NCBI GenBank assembly: GCA_900169235.1
Contig: FWCC01000521.1
Span: 1 to 21,205, forward strand
Length of the DNA stretch: 21,205 nt
Reading direction: 5' to 3'
Source of the DNA: Zarea fungicola
Lineage: Eukaryota > Ascomycota > Sordariomycetes > Hypocreales > Cordycipitaceae
In this document: in pieces, positions 9,031-19,076 of the stretch
Numbering within the stretch: position 1 is the first letter of the stretch
Layout: each line of letters opens with the position of its first letter
Program-made: the position numbers and the translations under genes
The notes under the pieces: model-generated
Databases searched by the model: none
Told to the model about the DNA's origin: nothing
Seen by the model: the letters and a program-made list of their open reading frames with translations, nothing else

Positions 9031-10967
9031 ATGAGTACAATTCATGTCGCAGCCGCTGTGGACCGATCCGGGCTTGCATGCCAGAACTGTCGCCAGCGCA
9101 AGAGGAAAGTACGCTTGCAAAGTCAATTAAATATCAGAAATATAAGCAGATAATAACCTCTGATAGTGTGATCGGAAGCTTCCTCGGTGTGGCCATTGCA
9201 CCAGACGCAATCTGAGATGCTTGTTAACACTTCCACACTCTGCCCGAAATGGCCCAGGGTACGCCACTCCTGCTAGTAGTTGCGCCAAATCGCAAATTGT
9301 GTGCTAATGCATCTTTATAGTATTGTCGAGGAACTCAAAGAAGAGTTGACGCTACTGGAATCGCAAATAGCGCAGGCGATCCCTGCAACAGAAGGACTAG
9401 GCTCGCGACAGTCGTTTTCTCCCGGCCAAGAATCTTCACTACGAGACTCAAGTGTACCAAATGACAGCAACACAGGCCAGAGCCATACGCCGGGGAGCAA
9501 AACAATCGATTTATCCTTCCTGAAAGATCCAGAGACTACTGTGCTGTACGGCGGGGAGCAATATGGCCTTCGTCAGATGACGCATCGCGCATTGGAGATT
9601 GACAACAGTAATCCCGGGGGAGCACGAGAACCTTCAGAAAAAAGGGGCCTTGTTACCGCTTCACAACGGCTTTCGCAGGCCCCTCTTGAGGAAGAAGAAG
9701 ACTGCGACGAGCGTATAAGCAGGCACATCTCAGCCTACGCGGAAAATTATTTTCTCCATGTACACCCAGCATTTCCCTTGGTAGACAAGGAAGTCACCCG
9801 AAAGCGGTTGCAAAAACTGCATTGCAAGAATGTCCTTGCTGGTGAGGAGCGAATAGAAACGTATTTGGTCTTGGCGATTGGCGCTGCATTGCCATTAGAA
9901 TCTAACTTTTTGAACATCCACGATTCTGCGAGCTATTTCCTCCTCGCCCATGAGGAGAGCTATGCTTACGATGATACACTTGAAGCGGCCAAGATTCTAT
10001 TGCTATACACAATATATTCGCTTCTCGACCCAACCACCGGAAGCTCATGGCAGCTGGTCGACTTGGCCATGCAAACCTGTATAGTACTCGGCTTGCATCA
10101 ATCACGTGGCAGCCCTTCACTCGCGGACCACACCGATAAGGCCAGCGACACTGTCTTCCGAGTAGCTTATCTGCTAGATTTGTAAGTACCTGGATACCCA
10201 CAGCCAGAGCCAAGTATTGATAAATCTTTCACAGCTCCATTAGTTCATCACTTGGACTTCCACACAGTATAGGAAATCCAGATATATCTCTGCAGGTATG
10301 GATAATTATATTGTGCAAACGATCAGTACAGTGGTATTTAAATCGCTTTTAGCCTTTGGATGAGAATTCTGATGCGCCGTCACTTCCAGTTCCCTACAAG
10401 TGGGCGCATAGCCTCTCAGAGAGTGAGGATGAAAGGGTCGCTCTAGATTGTCTTGCAGTGCATCAACGATTTTCTATTTCTAGACCGGAGGGTCACGGCT
10501 CGGAATCAGCTTTTGTCAACTTCGTTGTCTTCCACCTATCCATTCAAACCATGAGGAAGCATTCTCAAGATGGATTTCAGCAACTCCGCCACCAAACCAT
10601 GACGCAATTCCTGAGGAAGACAACGCCGCCTCCATGGCCATTAATAAAAAGGCCGTGGATAGTCGGATTCAGTATTTTCCAGGCGAATTTGATTAATGTG
10701 CTTTTCTGGAATGAGTTGCCGGCTCTCCAGAGAGCAGCTGGCCTACCGCAACTTGCTGAGTCGCTTCTCCATGGATCTCAAATTCTGACGCAAATATCGA
10801 GTCGATTCAGCGGTCTTTTGGATCATACCGAGTTGTTGCGCGCATATTATGCTTTAATCACCGCCCCCGCGAATAATCCGACACCGGAAATTGACTTTCT
10901 CGAGCGAACTAACCTATACAACATGGCTACTGCCGCTCAACGATCTCTGCAGAACGTCGTTCAGTAA
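9031..10967 (+). CDS. Zn2Cys6 transcription factor TF1, divergent from the MFS gene
   Basis: This is a nuclear DNA-binding regulator. Five exons: 9031-9108, 9167-9258, 9321-10181, 10235-10295 and 10353-10967, giving 1,707 nt or 568 aa with consistent phases. The zinc cluster is complete: Cys at 17, 20, 27, 34, 37 and 44 (C-X2-C-X6-C-X6-C-X2-C-X6-C), with the basic RQRKRK run. The first intron falls exactly before the third Cys codon. A short leucine-rich coiled coil (IVEELKEELTLLESQIAQ, about 58-75) follows and would support dimerisation. A fungal-specific regulatory domain (Fungal_trans type) begins near ISRHISAYAENYFLHVHPAFPLVD and includes VLGLHQSRG and RVAYLLDFSISSSLGLP across an exon join. 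The short N-terminal arm and the ATG at 9031 fit the class. Its divergent position suggests control of the transporter and perhaps of the nearby enzymes. Confidence 0.87.
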
Positions 10968-11050
10968 CTGAGCCATACCCTTTCTCTCAACAATCATACC
11001 ATTTTCGTCCTCGCAACCCGCTGGCTTGGGAGATGAAGGTCGTTGACAAT

Positions 11051-11064
11051 TGTAACTAGTTACA
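11051..11064. repeat. Perfect 14-bp palindrome TGTAACTAGTTACA
   Basis: This sequence is its own reverse complement and lies 84 bp beyond the TF1 stop codon. It could be a protein-binding site or chance; only this copy was noticed. Confidence 0.6.
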
Positions 11065-11557
11065 CTAATGGACATTTGAGAGACACCACTTGTACTCTAG
11101 GCAGCTAGCGTTAGAATGCTACTCTTGCTACATAGGCGATATTGTGGTTGTGGGGAGTCACGCTAATGTTCTAGAGACAGATACTGCACTAAGACGGTGA
11201 AAACAGAAACCAATAGAAGGCTTTAAGAGGGCCCAAAATTCCAGAAGCATGATTAGCAAGCCCGGACGCACGAAAAGTGCTAAATGGCTCTGTTTCTCGG
11301 ATGATTCCGGTCTCCAGAGGCCCTGTGCAGAGCCCTAGATCAGCTTTGTCACTATGAGCATGGCGTGGCCCTTGCTTTTCTGGTGCGTTCCACTTGTTCT
11401 CTAGCGCTACAGTTGACAGGACTGTTCGGGTCGTATCTACAGCCACTCGGAGCTGAGTCCGCAATATCGTACCAAGACCGACGGTTGGTGGACTACACTC
11501 CGGTGCTGGAGTGCGCATGTAGCTTGCCACTCAAGACGTACAAGTCATGACAAATAG

Positions 11558-11609
11558 CGGACGCCGTCCCCGTCCGTAAAACGCGAATATCCTGATTGGT
11601 TGTCCCAAT
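11558..11609 (+). promoter_or_regulatory. Candidate promoter elements of the PrpF-type gene
   Basis: CGGACGCCGTCCCCGTCCG (11558-11576) contains a 6-bp inverted repeat and a CGG-N3-CCG (CGGACGCCG) that resembles CGGACCCCG at 8708-8716. Just downstream, ATTGG (11595-11599) and CCAAT (11605-11609) form two opposed CCAAT boxes, the core bound by the fungal Hap complex. They lie about 110 to 160 bp before the ATG at 11718, a sensible distance for regulatory sites. Confidence 0.45.
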
Positions 11610-11717
11610 TGCACAGATATTCTTTTACTCTAAACAGCCCAATAGCCATTGCCGACGTGCGTGCATCAATCCCCAACGGCCCTATTCTCACGTACCCCGA
11701 GGCAGGCATTGTTCGCT

Positions 11718-12836
11718 ATGCCAGTGCTTCGATCATGGTTCTGGCGCGGAGGTGTTTGCAACGCACTTGTCTTTCGTAAATCAGACCTTCCAGCAGACCG
11801 GTCACAATGGCATGGACTATTTGCTCGCGCCATGGGCTCCCCTGATCCATTTGGTAGACAACTGAACGGCATGGGTGGCGGAGCCTCATCTCTATCAAAA
11901 ATCTGTGTTGTCTCGCCATCTGTCCGACACGATGCTGATGTGGATTTTGAATTTGTCCAAATAGTTATTAAAGAAGGAACTCTGGACTTCGCCAGCAATT
12001 GCGGCAATATGATCGCCGCTATTGGCCCGTTCGCCCTGGACCAGGGCATGTTGCAATCATCAGGAGTTGATCCGCTACCCGACAAATCAAACCGCATTAC
12101 AATCCGGATCTTTAACACCAACACCAAAAAAATCATCATGTCAACATTTTCCACGACTGGACAACCGTTACGATTTCTGGAACAAGGACCATATCGCATG
12201 GATGGCGTTCCGGGCACAGGTTCCGAGATTGCGCTGTCGTTCTTGAAGCCTGGGGGCACCCAGACACGAGTAGTCTTTCCAACGGGGGACAGAGTGACCC
12301 CGATGCATGTTGTTGACCTCAATGGCAACAACATCATGGCGTCGCTAGTTGACGTTGCCAACCCAGCTGTCTACGTGGATGGCGCGGCTTTGGGAATCGC
12401 CCCTGAAGTCACGCCCGCAGAGCTTGACCAACTGAAGCCTACAACAGCATTACTCGAGAGAATCCGTCGTGAGGCTGCTGAGAGGATGGGATTAGATCCT
12501 GATATTGCAAGCGTACCAAAGATTATAGCTCTGTTTCCTCCCGGCACTGATGCCCTGGGGAGGACAACAAATATTAGGTGTATCGTCATGTCTATGGGGC
12601 AAGCACACAAGGCCATGCCCCTAACAATAGCACTCAGCCTTGCGGTTGCGTGTAGGATTGAAGGAACACTTGCTTACGCTATGACACGGAGACTCAGCTC
12701 AGATGGAAGAGTATTGATCGAGCACCCAAGTGGAACGATTGAGATTGGAACAGACATTGTTGGAGAGGAGGTTCGAGCGGCCACGATATACAGCACAGCA
12801 AGATTGTTGATGCGAGGTGAAGTGAACGTGGGCTGA
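11718..12836 (+). CDS. PrpF/DUF453-type double-bond isomerase of small carboxylates
   Basis: PrpF-family enzymes have the diaminopimelate-epimerase fold and shift double bonds in compounds such as 2-methylaconitate; fungal relatives act on aconitate. The single exon encodes 372 aa. The start at ATG 11718 (MPVLRSWFWRGG) matches the family's N-terminal strand; the frame is open upstream but has no ATG. Family landmarks: GSPDPFGRQLNGMGGG (40-55), SSLSKICVVSPS (58-68) with Lys61, SNCGN (93-97) with Cys95, GPFALDQG (103-110), FNTNTKKI (132-139) and SMGQAHKAMPLT (292-303). Lys61 and Cys95 correspond to the Lys and Cys proposed as catalytic in bacterial PrpF. Oddities: the usual RGGTSKG near residue 10 reads RGGVCNA, and the usual QIDGMGG reads QLNGMGG. 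The CoA-transferase next door converges on it. Activity is likely, the exact substrate unknown. Confidence 0.85.
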   Translation: MPVLRSWFWRGGVCNALVFRKSDLPADRSQWHGLFARAMGSPDPFGRQLNGMGGGASSLSKICVVSPSVRHDADVDFEFVQIVIKEGTLDFASNCGNMIAAIGPFALDQGMLQSSGVDPLPDKSNRITIRIFNTNTKKIIMSTFSTTGQPLRFLEQGPYRMDGVPGTGSEIALSFLKPGGTQTRVVFPTGDRVTPMHVVDLNGNNIMASLVDVANPAVYVDGAALGIAPEVTPAELDQLKPTTALLERIRREAAERMGLDPDIASVPKIIALFPPGTDALGRTTNIRCIVMSMGQAHKAMPLTIALSLAVACRIEGTLAYAMTRRLSSDGRVLIEHPSGTIEIGTDIVGEEVRAATIYSTARLLMRGEVNVG

Positions 12837-13189
12837 AGTTGAAGTTTTCCGCTTAGCAGCCAATTTTCCGTTTACTCTCCATGTTTTCCTGTATTTAGAT
12901 ACATAGTCGTGGTCTTGTTGGAAGCGCCTTTCTGTGTGGAACTGTAACTAAAATAGAACTGCTAGGTTGATTACTTGGTAGTAGCGACTAAAGAGAACCA
13001 ATAATAGTTGCATGCAAGATCGGCTATTTCTAGATGTACTATATACTGTTTCAAGGGCCCCGCGAAGCTTTCAACGCCAAGTAGTACGACCTGTCGTTTC
13101 CCTTGAATACTAACTTTTGTACTGTCTGACAACCAATTTTCTACCTCTGCGTGGTCTTAGGATGACCGTTCATGCTGCTGATTTCAGAA
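12837..13189. other. Convergent intergenic region, isomerase and CoA-transferase
   Basis: 353 bp between two tail-to-tail genes. It should contain both 3' UTRs. I see no further gene, repeat or RNA in it. Confidence 0.5.
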
Positions 13190-15014
13190 TCACACGACTT
13201 CTTGCATAAGATTTTCAGGCCAACTCGCGGCATCTGCGCCATTGCCTCTTGTGCCCACGTTGAAGCCTAGCGTTACGATGCCCGCCCAGTCGGCGACGCC
13301 CTTGACGCAACGAACCGTCCGGTTACCCAATATATGAGGCGCGTGTCTATCCTCAAAAAAATCTGGATTGAAGAGACGCGTTGCAGCCGGACCAGTCTTC
13401 AAGCGGGCGAGAACTTGTGGCAGAGTAACTCCATTGTTTTGCCAGTGTTGGTATGCCGTCCGGTCATGCTCCGCCCAAACTCGGTCAAAAACACTCGCGG
13501 GATAGGTGCCCACGGACTGGATGAGCCAGGCGCTGTAGTAATTCAGAGCCAAATCAACGCAGTAGGACCTGCCACTCTCTGCCCGCCGTAGCAGCGCAAT
13601 GAGAATGGCACAAGAACCGGCGATACCAGTACAGTAGTCACTATGTGGAAGAAGTGGCGTGACTGGTTCACCGTGTCCCATTGCCTCGCCAAAAGATTGA
13701 CTCAGGCCCGTGTTCTGTTTTCATATGCCGGGAAAGAAGTTAGGAACAACTCGCCAAATGAACTCGGCAGAGGGTTTCACTTACCGCATCGGCGATTTGT
13801 TGCCATCCGCTTCTATCTTTCCAGGGACCATGCCACCCGTAACAATTTTCTCGCACATAGACGCCGCCTCTCTCCCGGCTGTCAAATATTCGGACTATGT
13901 CTTCTTGGCCGAATCCGAATTTGTCCAACGCACCAGGTCTATAGCCTTGAACGACTACATCAGCCTCATAGATGAGCGCCTTTAGCTTTTCACGACCACT
14001 TTCCGTCCGAAGATCAAGGCTGCAGTTCCATTTGCCCCAGTTCAGGTCTGCTTGTAGGGAAACGACATCGGGTAAGTGAGGCGCCGTGCATCGCATCACG
14101 CTGGCCCCAAGCTCCGCGAGACTGCGGGTTATACTTGGGCCAGCAATAATACGCGTCAGGTCCACCACCTTGAGCCCGGAAAGTGGCCTCGACTGCTGTC
14201 TTCCAGAGGTCGGAGGCGTCCACCAACATGGGCTTTGTGCCGCATTTGGCCGATTGTGGATTTCCCAGAGACCGACATGCTGGTTTGCACGCCCATGCTC
14301 AGACTGAAGGTATTCCTTTGTTGTGTAGCAAATAGTGCCAGCTTGTCTTGACTGATCTGTCAGGTTCTGGAGGGCCGTGCTGTCTATTTTGTGGAAAGCC
14401 CCCTGGACATTCGCGACTCCTTGCTCGTAGCTCTCTGCCTCTAATTCGGCCGGAAGGCCGACGTTGGACAAAGTTGGTGTCGGATTGAGGGAGCCATGAG
14501 ACTGGAAGAAACGACCATCGCTGCATTTATATATATTCGTTGCAAGGTTTCGGTGTATAGAGGCATTCATACGATGCTTGTCGCAATTGGGAAAGTATTT
14601 GAACAGCCTTTCATCCGCCTGCCGCAAATTGCTGGCGGTGATGTTTTCGCCACCCTTGCCGGGGTCAATAGTCCAGAGTAGTGTCGAGAAAAGAAAGAGA
14701 GTGGCATGGTCAGTGTTAATTTTAACGTGATGAGGTCCGAGGCCATACAGGCGTTGGAGGACGACATCGGTTAGGGCTGCCTCGAGTGCTTTGAGAGACG
14801 ACACGGCCTCGGCAAAGCGCCAATTGACAGGAATCGACGGAGAGTTCGAGCCTATGAAAGTAATGGAAGTTGGCCTGCTCCGAATTTCATCCGGGAGATC
14901 TTTGGCGATTAGCGGATTGGCAAGTATACCACGCTCATAAACTTCAGCGGCAGACGCCGGAACTGAATAGTCATATTCATCGGCAATGTCGAGTTTATTG
15001 TGGATAGATCCCAT
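13190..15014 (-). CDS. Class III (CaiB/BaiF-type) CoA-transferase family enzyme
   Basis: Family III enzymes move CoA between carboxylic acids or act as acyl-CoA racemases. Two exons: 15014-13785 (410 codons) and 13714-13190 (174 codons plus stop), 584 aa in all. The 70-nt intron (GTAAGT...AACAG) is phase 0 and joins GWQQIADA to NTGLSQSFGEAMGHGEPVTP. The fungal form has two halves: residues 1-275 are a divergent N-terminal half, and the typical motifs follow, namely RPLSGLKVVDLTRIIAGPS (276-294), ELGASVMR (301-308), CSLDLRTESGREKL (331-344), ADVVVQGYRPGAL (351-363) and YGWHGPWKDRSGWQQIADA (392-410). The C-terminal part has HSDYCTGIAG. The position of the catalytic Asp in bacterial members (RPAFD-like) reads Gln here (SGWQ), with an Asp four residues later. 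ATG 15014 is the first ATG in frame. The gene shares its promoter with TF2 and may activate the acid imported or isomerised by its neighbours. Confidence 0.85.
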
Positions 15015-15750
15015 AATGGCAATGTTGGATTTTCGTAGAGGTGCAGGAAATAATTGTTTGGCAATGGGGCAAGCAACTCTCCGAAGCACAGAAACATGGC
15101 ATAATCAGCTCCGTTTAGTAACGGCCTCGTGAATAATCAGAGCGACGAACAAGTGCAACTAGCCTCGGGGCCTAGTCCGCAAAGGCGTATGATGGCCCAC
15201 ATGCGAAGGACTAAATCCCATTCCGCGGAGCAGTCATCCTTGCCATTGACGCGGCCTTTACGGGGTGTAGTGGATTAATCATGCTAACGATAGTTAGTTA
15301 GTGTTCTGGTGGTTTTTGGGAGCATCCTAAAGAGCCTTGGCTGCTGCTTAATTTACCATGTCGTTTATCTGCAACTATGTAAGTCCGCCTCTGCATGATT
15401 CCCACGCTGCGCGAGACGACATGCGTCCCACCGCACACATATCATGACCAGAACTAATTTTATACCTAGTTATTTAGTATCATCAAGTTGGCGCCATAAC
15501 TGAAGAAGGAATCATTGAGTAAGATCGTGATTAGAAACACGTACGTTGATTAGTTAACCATCTTTATCACGAATAAGAACCGGTAGCTAGTACGCTCTCT
15601 TTTTGCTGTCCCACAAAAATACATCTCTGGCGTCATTCTCAATGCTTCTCATAATTCCACTCCTTGCATCCTTTCCATGCTGCTCCATCGGGAGTGTTTC
15701 GGCGGACCACAATCAAGCATTATTGTCTATGACAGAAACGGACCCATTCG
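15015..15750. promoter_or_regulatory. Divergent promoter of the CoA-transferase and TF2
   Basis: 736 bp separate the two start codons. The clearest element is the 8-bp palindrome TCCGCGGA at 15222-15229, an everted CCG/CGG pair identical to the yeast PDRE bound by zinc-cluster proteins. There is no CGG-N3-CCG of the kind seen at 8708 and 11558. An open frame at 15603-15863 overlaps the TF2 start in another frame and is not supported by homology. Confidence 0.5.
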
Positions 15751-18281
15751 ATGCAGTCAAGGCCGGAAAGTCATCAGGGCTCACATCCCTCGGAGCGACT
15801 TCTCAGGTCCATGGGCGCCTGCCTCCTCTGTCGATCGAAAAAACTAAAAGTAAGTCATCATAAAAAAGACACAAAACTTATTTTGTAAAACCTTTACTTG
15901 TGAGCTATCCCAGCTAAGCTGTTCCCGCGCAGTGGGATACTAAGCAGAGCGCTTGCGCCAACTGTCGGAAAGCGGACGGAGTCTGCATGGCGGTTGACCC
16001 GAAGTCTGGCCAGCAGTACGAGCGCAGGTATGACCGCTTATTTCAGTCGGTGCCTTATAGTTGTTGATGCCGCATACAGCTATCTTGATGGTCTTTGCGC
16101 TCGAAAAGCCAGGCTTCGGCACCAGTCGGAGAGCTTACATTTGCCGCGGTTGCCTAGTATTTTCAATCCAGATCCCTTCAACGAACCATTCACCGCAACC
16201 TCTCAGACAGAAACTTTACAGCAAGTCAGCAAAGACGCCAAAAACGCTGGAGATGGTAGCCTTTTTAGGTAAGTATCCCAAGGCCTGAGCAGATACGTCA
16301 AAGTAAGAAGCTGACAAGCCCTGCGTAGCCTGGGAAACCTGGTTGCTGCTGCGGTCTCTATGCACTTTCCTAGTGGCTCTCGGTTAAGTTTTGATGCTCC
16401 ATTCTCACATATCTTGGAAGGATTGGGTACAATGCCAGTGAAAAGGCGCGAACTGCCACCGTTGTCGGTTGCCTGTGGATTATGCGACATATAGTGAGCT
16501 CCTCAAGATAGCTCGCCCCCCGGTGCATGCTACAAGTCGCTAATCTCCGTTTTATAGTTTTGAAATTGGATTTCAGAGAGTTTCCCCTTTCCTAAGCCGG
16601 AAGCAAGTGTATCTACAGATTGAAAGACTTTACGACACTCGAGTTGGACGCTTTTCAAAATCGGAACATGACAACGACATGTTTCAATTGTTTATGATAT
16701 TTGCCATCGCTACAACGCTTAAAAAAGAAACCAATGATTCGACAATAGCAACAGCATACTACGCGACGGCAATTAGACATGCAGACGTCCTCTCAGAAGC
16801 ACCTGGAGATGGCCAAATCCAGAATATACTACTTCTCCTCGTCTTTGCGCATTTACATGGCATAGGTAGTGAGTCATCAATAACCACAGGTCCTCTATAT
16901 TCAAGCGATATTCACATAACACGTTCATAGTCGGAAGCAAGTGGAGGCTCTCGCGCCAGGCGATGCGGACTTGTATTCAACTCGGATACCACAAGCAACC
17001 CTTGCGAGAGCTTGATCCCTTTCTAGCTCAATTAAGACGAAGACTATTCTGGTGCTGTTATGTCCAAGAACGCTATGCAGCATGTAACCTTGGGAGACCA
17101 GTAGTCATATCTGACTCCGAGATTACTGTTGAGGTAAGTAAATTCTGCAAGTATATAGTTACGCTAACAGCATCATAGATGCCCGAGGACATCTCCCTCG
17201 ACAGGATACATTGTGAACCTGCCAAAGGATTTGCGACTTACAGCGAGGTCGCTGTACTGATAAGACAAGCCGAACTGCGGAAAATATCGACAAAGGTCCG
17301 TGCAAAATTATATGTGGACCGAGAAGGGAACCCTCATGACTTTCCTGCCAAAGAAGCCGCCGCCGAACTACTACACGCCGAGCTGGAGGAGTGGCAGAGA
17401 CGCCATGCAGAGAAGAGCACCATCCCGCTATCTTGCTGCTTATTCAACACTACAGAATATATGAATGTCAATTACCATCGCGAGCGGCTCTTTATCTTCT
17501 CCGCGCTGGCACTTACAACCTGCATCGGGAACCAAAATTCGCAACCGGTGGTCAAGTACCTGCGATACTGTCTGTATTCAGCTATTGACATAGTGGATCA
17601 ATACCAAGCGTTACTAGACAGACAAATTGTCTTGCCACTGTGGTAGGTCAATCCTCATGCCTGGCAATCATTGGTCCACATGACTCGGACTGAGAAGCTT
17701 GTCATTATTTTAGGACCCATGTACAAGACATGCTTCGATCTGGATTTATGCTGCTGTACTGCGGGTTGCACATTCCTTTGCTCCTCATGACTGCAGAGGG
17801 AAACAGCCAAACGTCCGAGCCGGCCAGTGTAGCTCGATGTATAGATCTCTGCAATCGAATGTTACATGAGATTTCTGAAGAATGGTCTGCAGTGCAACCG
17901 CATCTCATTGCCTTTGAGCGATTGTCGACGGAAGTAAAGCGTCTCATTAACGCTTGCGCACCGGCAGATCCGGCGACCATGCCATTGGGCAATGAGATGC
18001 CCAAAAATATAAACACAGCAAGCAACTCTGATTACGGGCAACCACTGACATACTGGGATACGCCTTTAGATCTGGCGATTTGGGACGACCTCATGAATAG
18101 TGATGATACTATGCATGCTGTTTTTGGATTCAATTTTAACGAATTCCAACAAGGTAAATGGTCTTCAAGTCTCTGTACAACTCCCTTCAATCGCAACTGT
18201 AGTATCTGTGCCGGATGCCCTACTCAGTTCTGCTTGGAAAATCCGTGCCTTGAATCTCATTCAGTATCAATATTAACATGA
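15751..18281 (+). CDS. Zn2Cys6-type transcription factor TF2 with a Trp at the third Cys position
   Basis: Eight exons: 15751-15849, 15933-16027, 16080-16268, 16329-16493, 16558-16868, 16931-17133, 17179-17642 and 17714-18281, giving 2,094 nt or 697 aa with consistent phases. The N-terminal cluster reads Cys24, Cys27, Trp34, Cys41, Cys44, Cys51, with RSKKLK and the linker-like DPKSGQQYERSY after it. The third ligand is Trp (TGG) where Cys is expected. A fungal-specific regulatory domain (Fungal_trans) is well preserved: LPPLSVACGLCDIYFEIGFQ, then SKWRLSRQAMRTCIQLGYHK and RRRLFWCCYVQERYAACNLGRP. ATG 15751 is the first after an in-frame stop; ATG 15811 would leave only three residues before the first Cys. 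The 3' end is uncertain: a donor-like GTAAAT at 18153 could open a last intron and shorten the tail after NEFQQG. It is probably the local regulator of the CoA-transferase, if it still binds DNA. Confidence 0.82.
15850..15932 (+). other. Intron 1 of TF2, inside the zinc cluster
   Basis: The donor is GTAAGT, the branch-like AGCTAAGC, and the acceptor CGCGCAG; 83 nt, phase 0. It sits directly before the codon of the third cluster position, the same place as intron 1 of TF1. Using the earlier AG at 15911-15912 would run into a stop (TAA at 15940-15942), so the TGG reading is hard to avoid. Confidence 0.75.
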
Positions 18282-18794
18282 GCGCATATTAGGTTAAAGC
18301 AGATTATTCTTGCCAGTTCTACGCATTTCGAGCCCTGATGTTGCCCCTAGGAAGCGTCTTAGTGGTTCCCGGCTGTATCTACTGTTGGAAGCAGTCGTGA
18401 GGGAAAAAGCAATTCAGTATAAGAATAATTACCATCCAGGAGTAGTATAACTTTAGACAGCACCGATATAGTGCTGCTCAAACCGACTTTTCGCCATCAA
18501 TTCGGTTAGCAGAATCGCAGTACCCCGCGCTTTGTTTGTGTGAGAGAAGTGTTAGCTGATATTCTAACGGCCCCTGGCAACGTTTAGCTGTTTGGAAATT
18601 TCCTAGGTGGATCGTTGTCTACAGCGGGTGGCAATGGATTTAGATACTTTGTCTGGCCAGGTCAATTAGTACTAAACAGACTGTAGACTTGCGAATGCTT
18701 TACCTATACTATTTCTAATGGTAGATAATGTCTCGGGGCTGGGCTGTTAGACCACAAAGACCATTATTATTGTAAATAATCATAACTAGTTTTA

Positions 18795-18810
18795 AATAAT
18801 AATAATAATA
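18795..18810. repeat. (AAT)5 microsatellite
   Basis: Five AAT units plus one A, in an AT-rich stretch about 500 bp past the TF2 stop. Confidence 0.8.
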
Positions 18811-18922
18811 CATGACTTTTATTTCTGGTGGATTTTCCGGGTGTTTTTTTCCACTTTTGCCTACAGTCCCAAATGTGCAACCGCAGCTCAGCCTTGAACT
18901 TCAACTATTGTTTTGCACTCTT

Positions 18923-18942
18923 GTCATGTCTAGTCATGTCTA
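18923..18942. repeat. Tandem 10-bp duplication GTCATGTCTA
   Basis: Two exact adjacent copies, 18923-18932 and 18933-18942. Probably a small slippage duplication. Confidence 0.75.
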
Positions 18943-19058
18943 GTTGCCCTGCTGGTGGATCGGAGGCAAGTCGATCAAACAGCCGGGAAATGAGTTTTTA
19001 TCCTTCCCACTGTTCGTACTAATGTTTCATATCACAGGTTGGCGAAGGTTCTATCGCT

Positions 19059-19076
19059 GGGGGGGGGGGGGGGGGG
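19059..19076. repeat. Homopolymer of 18 G
   Basis: An uninterrupted run of 18 guanines on the plus strand. It lies in non-coding sequence and its length may be misread by sequencing. Confidence 0.9.

Larger units (their letters stand above)
10968..11717. other. Intergenic region between TF1 and the PrpF-type gene
   Basis: The 750 bp contain open frames on both strands (113 codons on minus, 61 on plus) that overlap each other and match no family I recognise. A perfect 14-bp palindrome lies at 11051-11064. The 3' half carries the elements listed as the isomerase promoter. Otherwise I see nothing coding. Confidence 0.5.

Noticed and set aside
11666..12361. 231-codon open frame on the minus strand
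   Set aside because: It lies fully opposite the PrpF-type gene, whose family motifs are clear on the plus strand.
15603..15863. 86-codon frame starting MLSHKNTSLASF, with a possible signal-peptide-like N terminus
   Set aside because: It overlaps the TF2 start in another frame. The zinc-cluster frame explains the same DNA, and nothing downstream continues this one.
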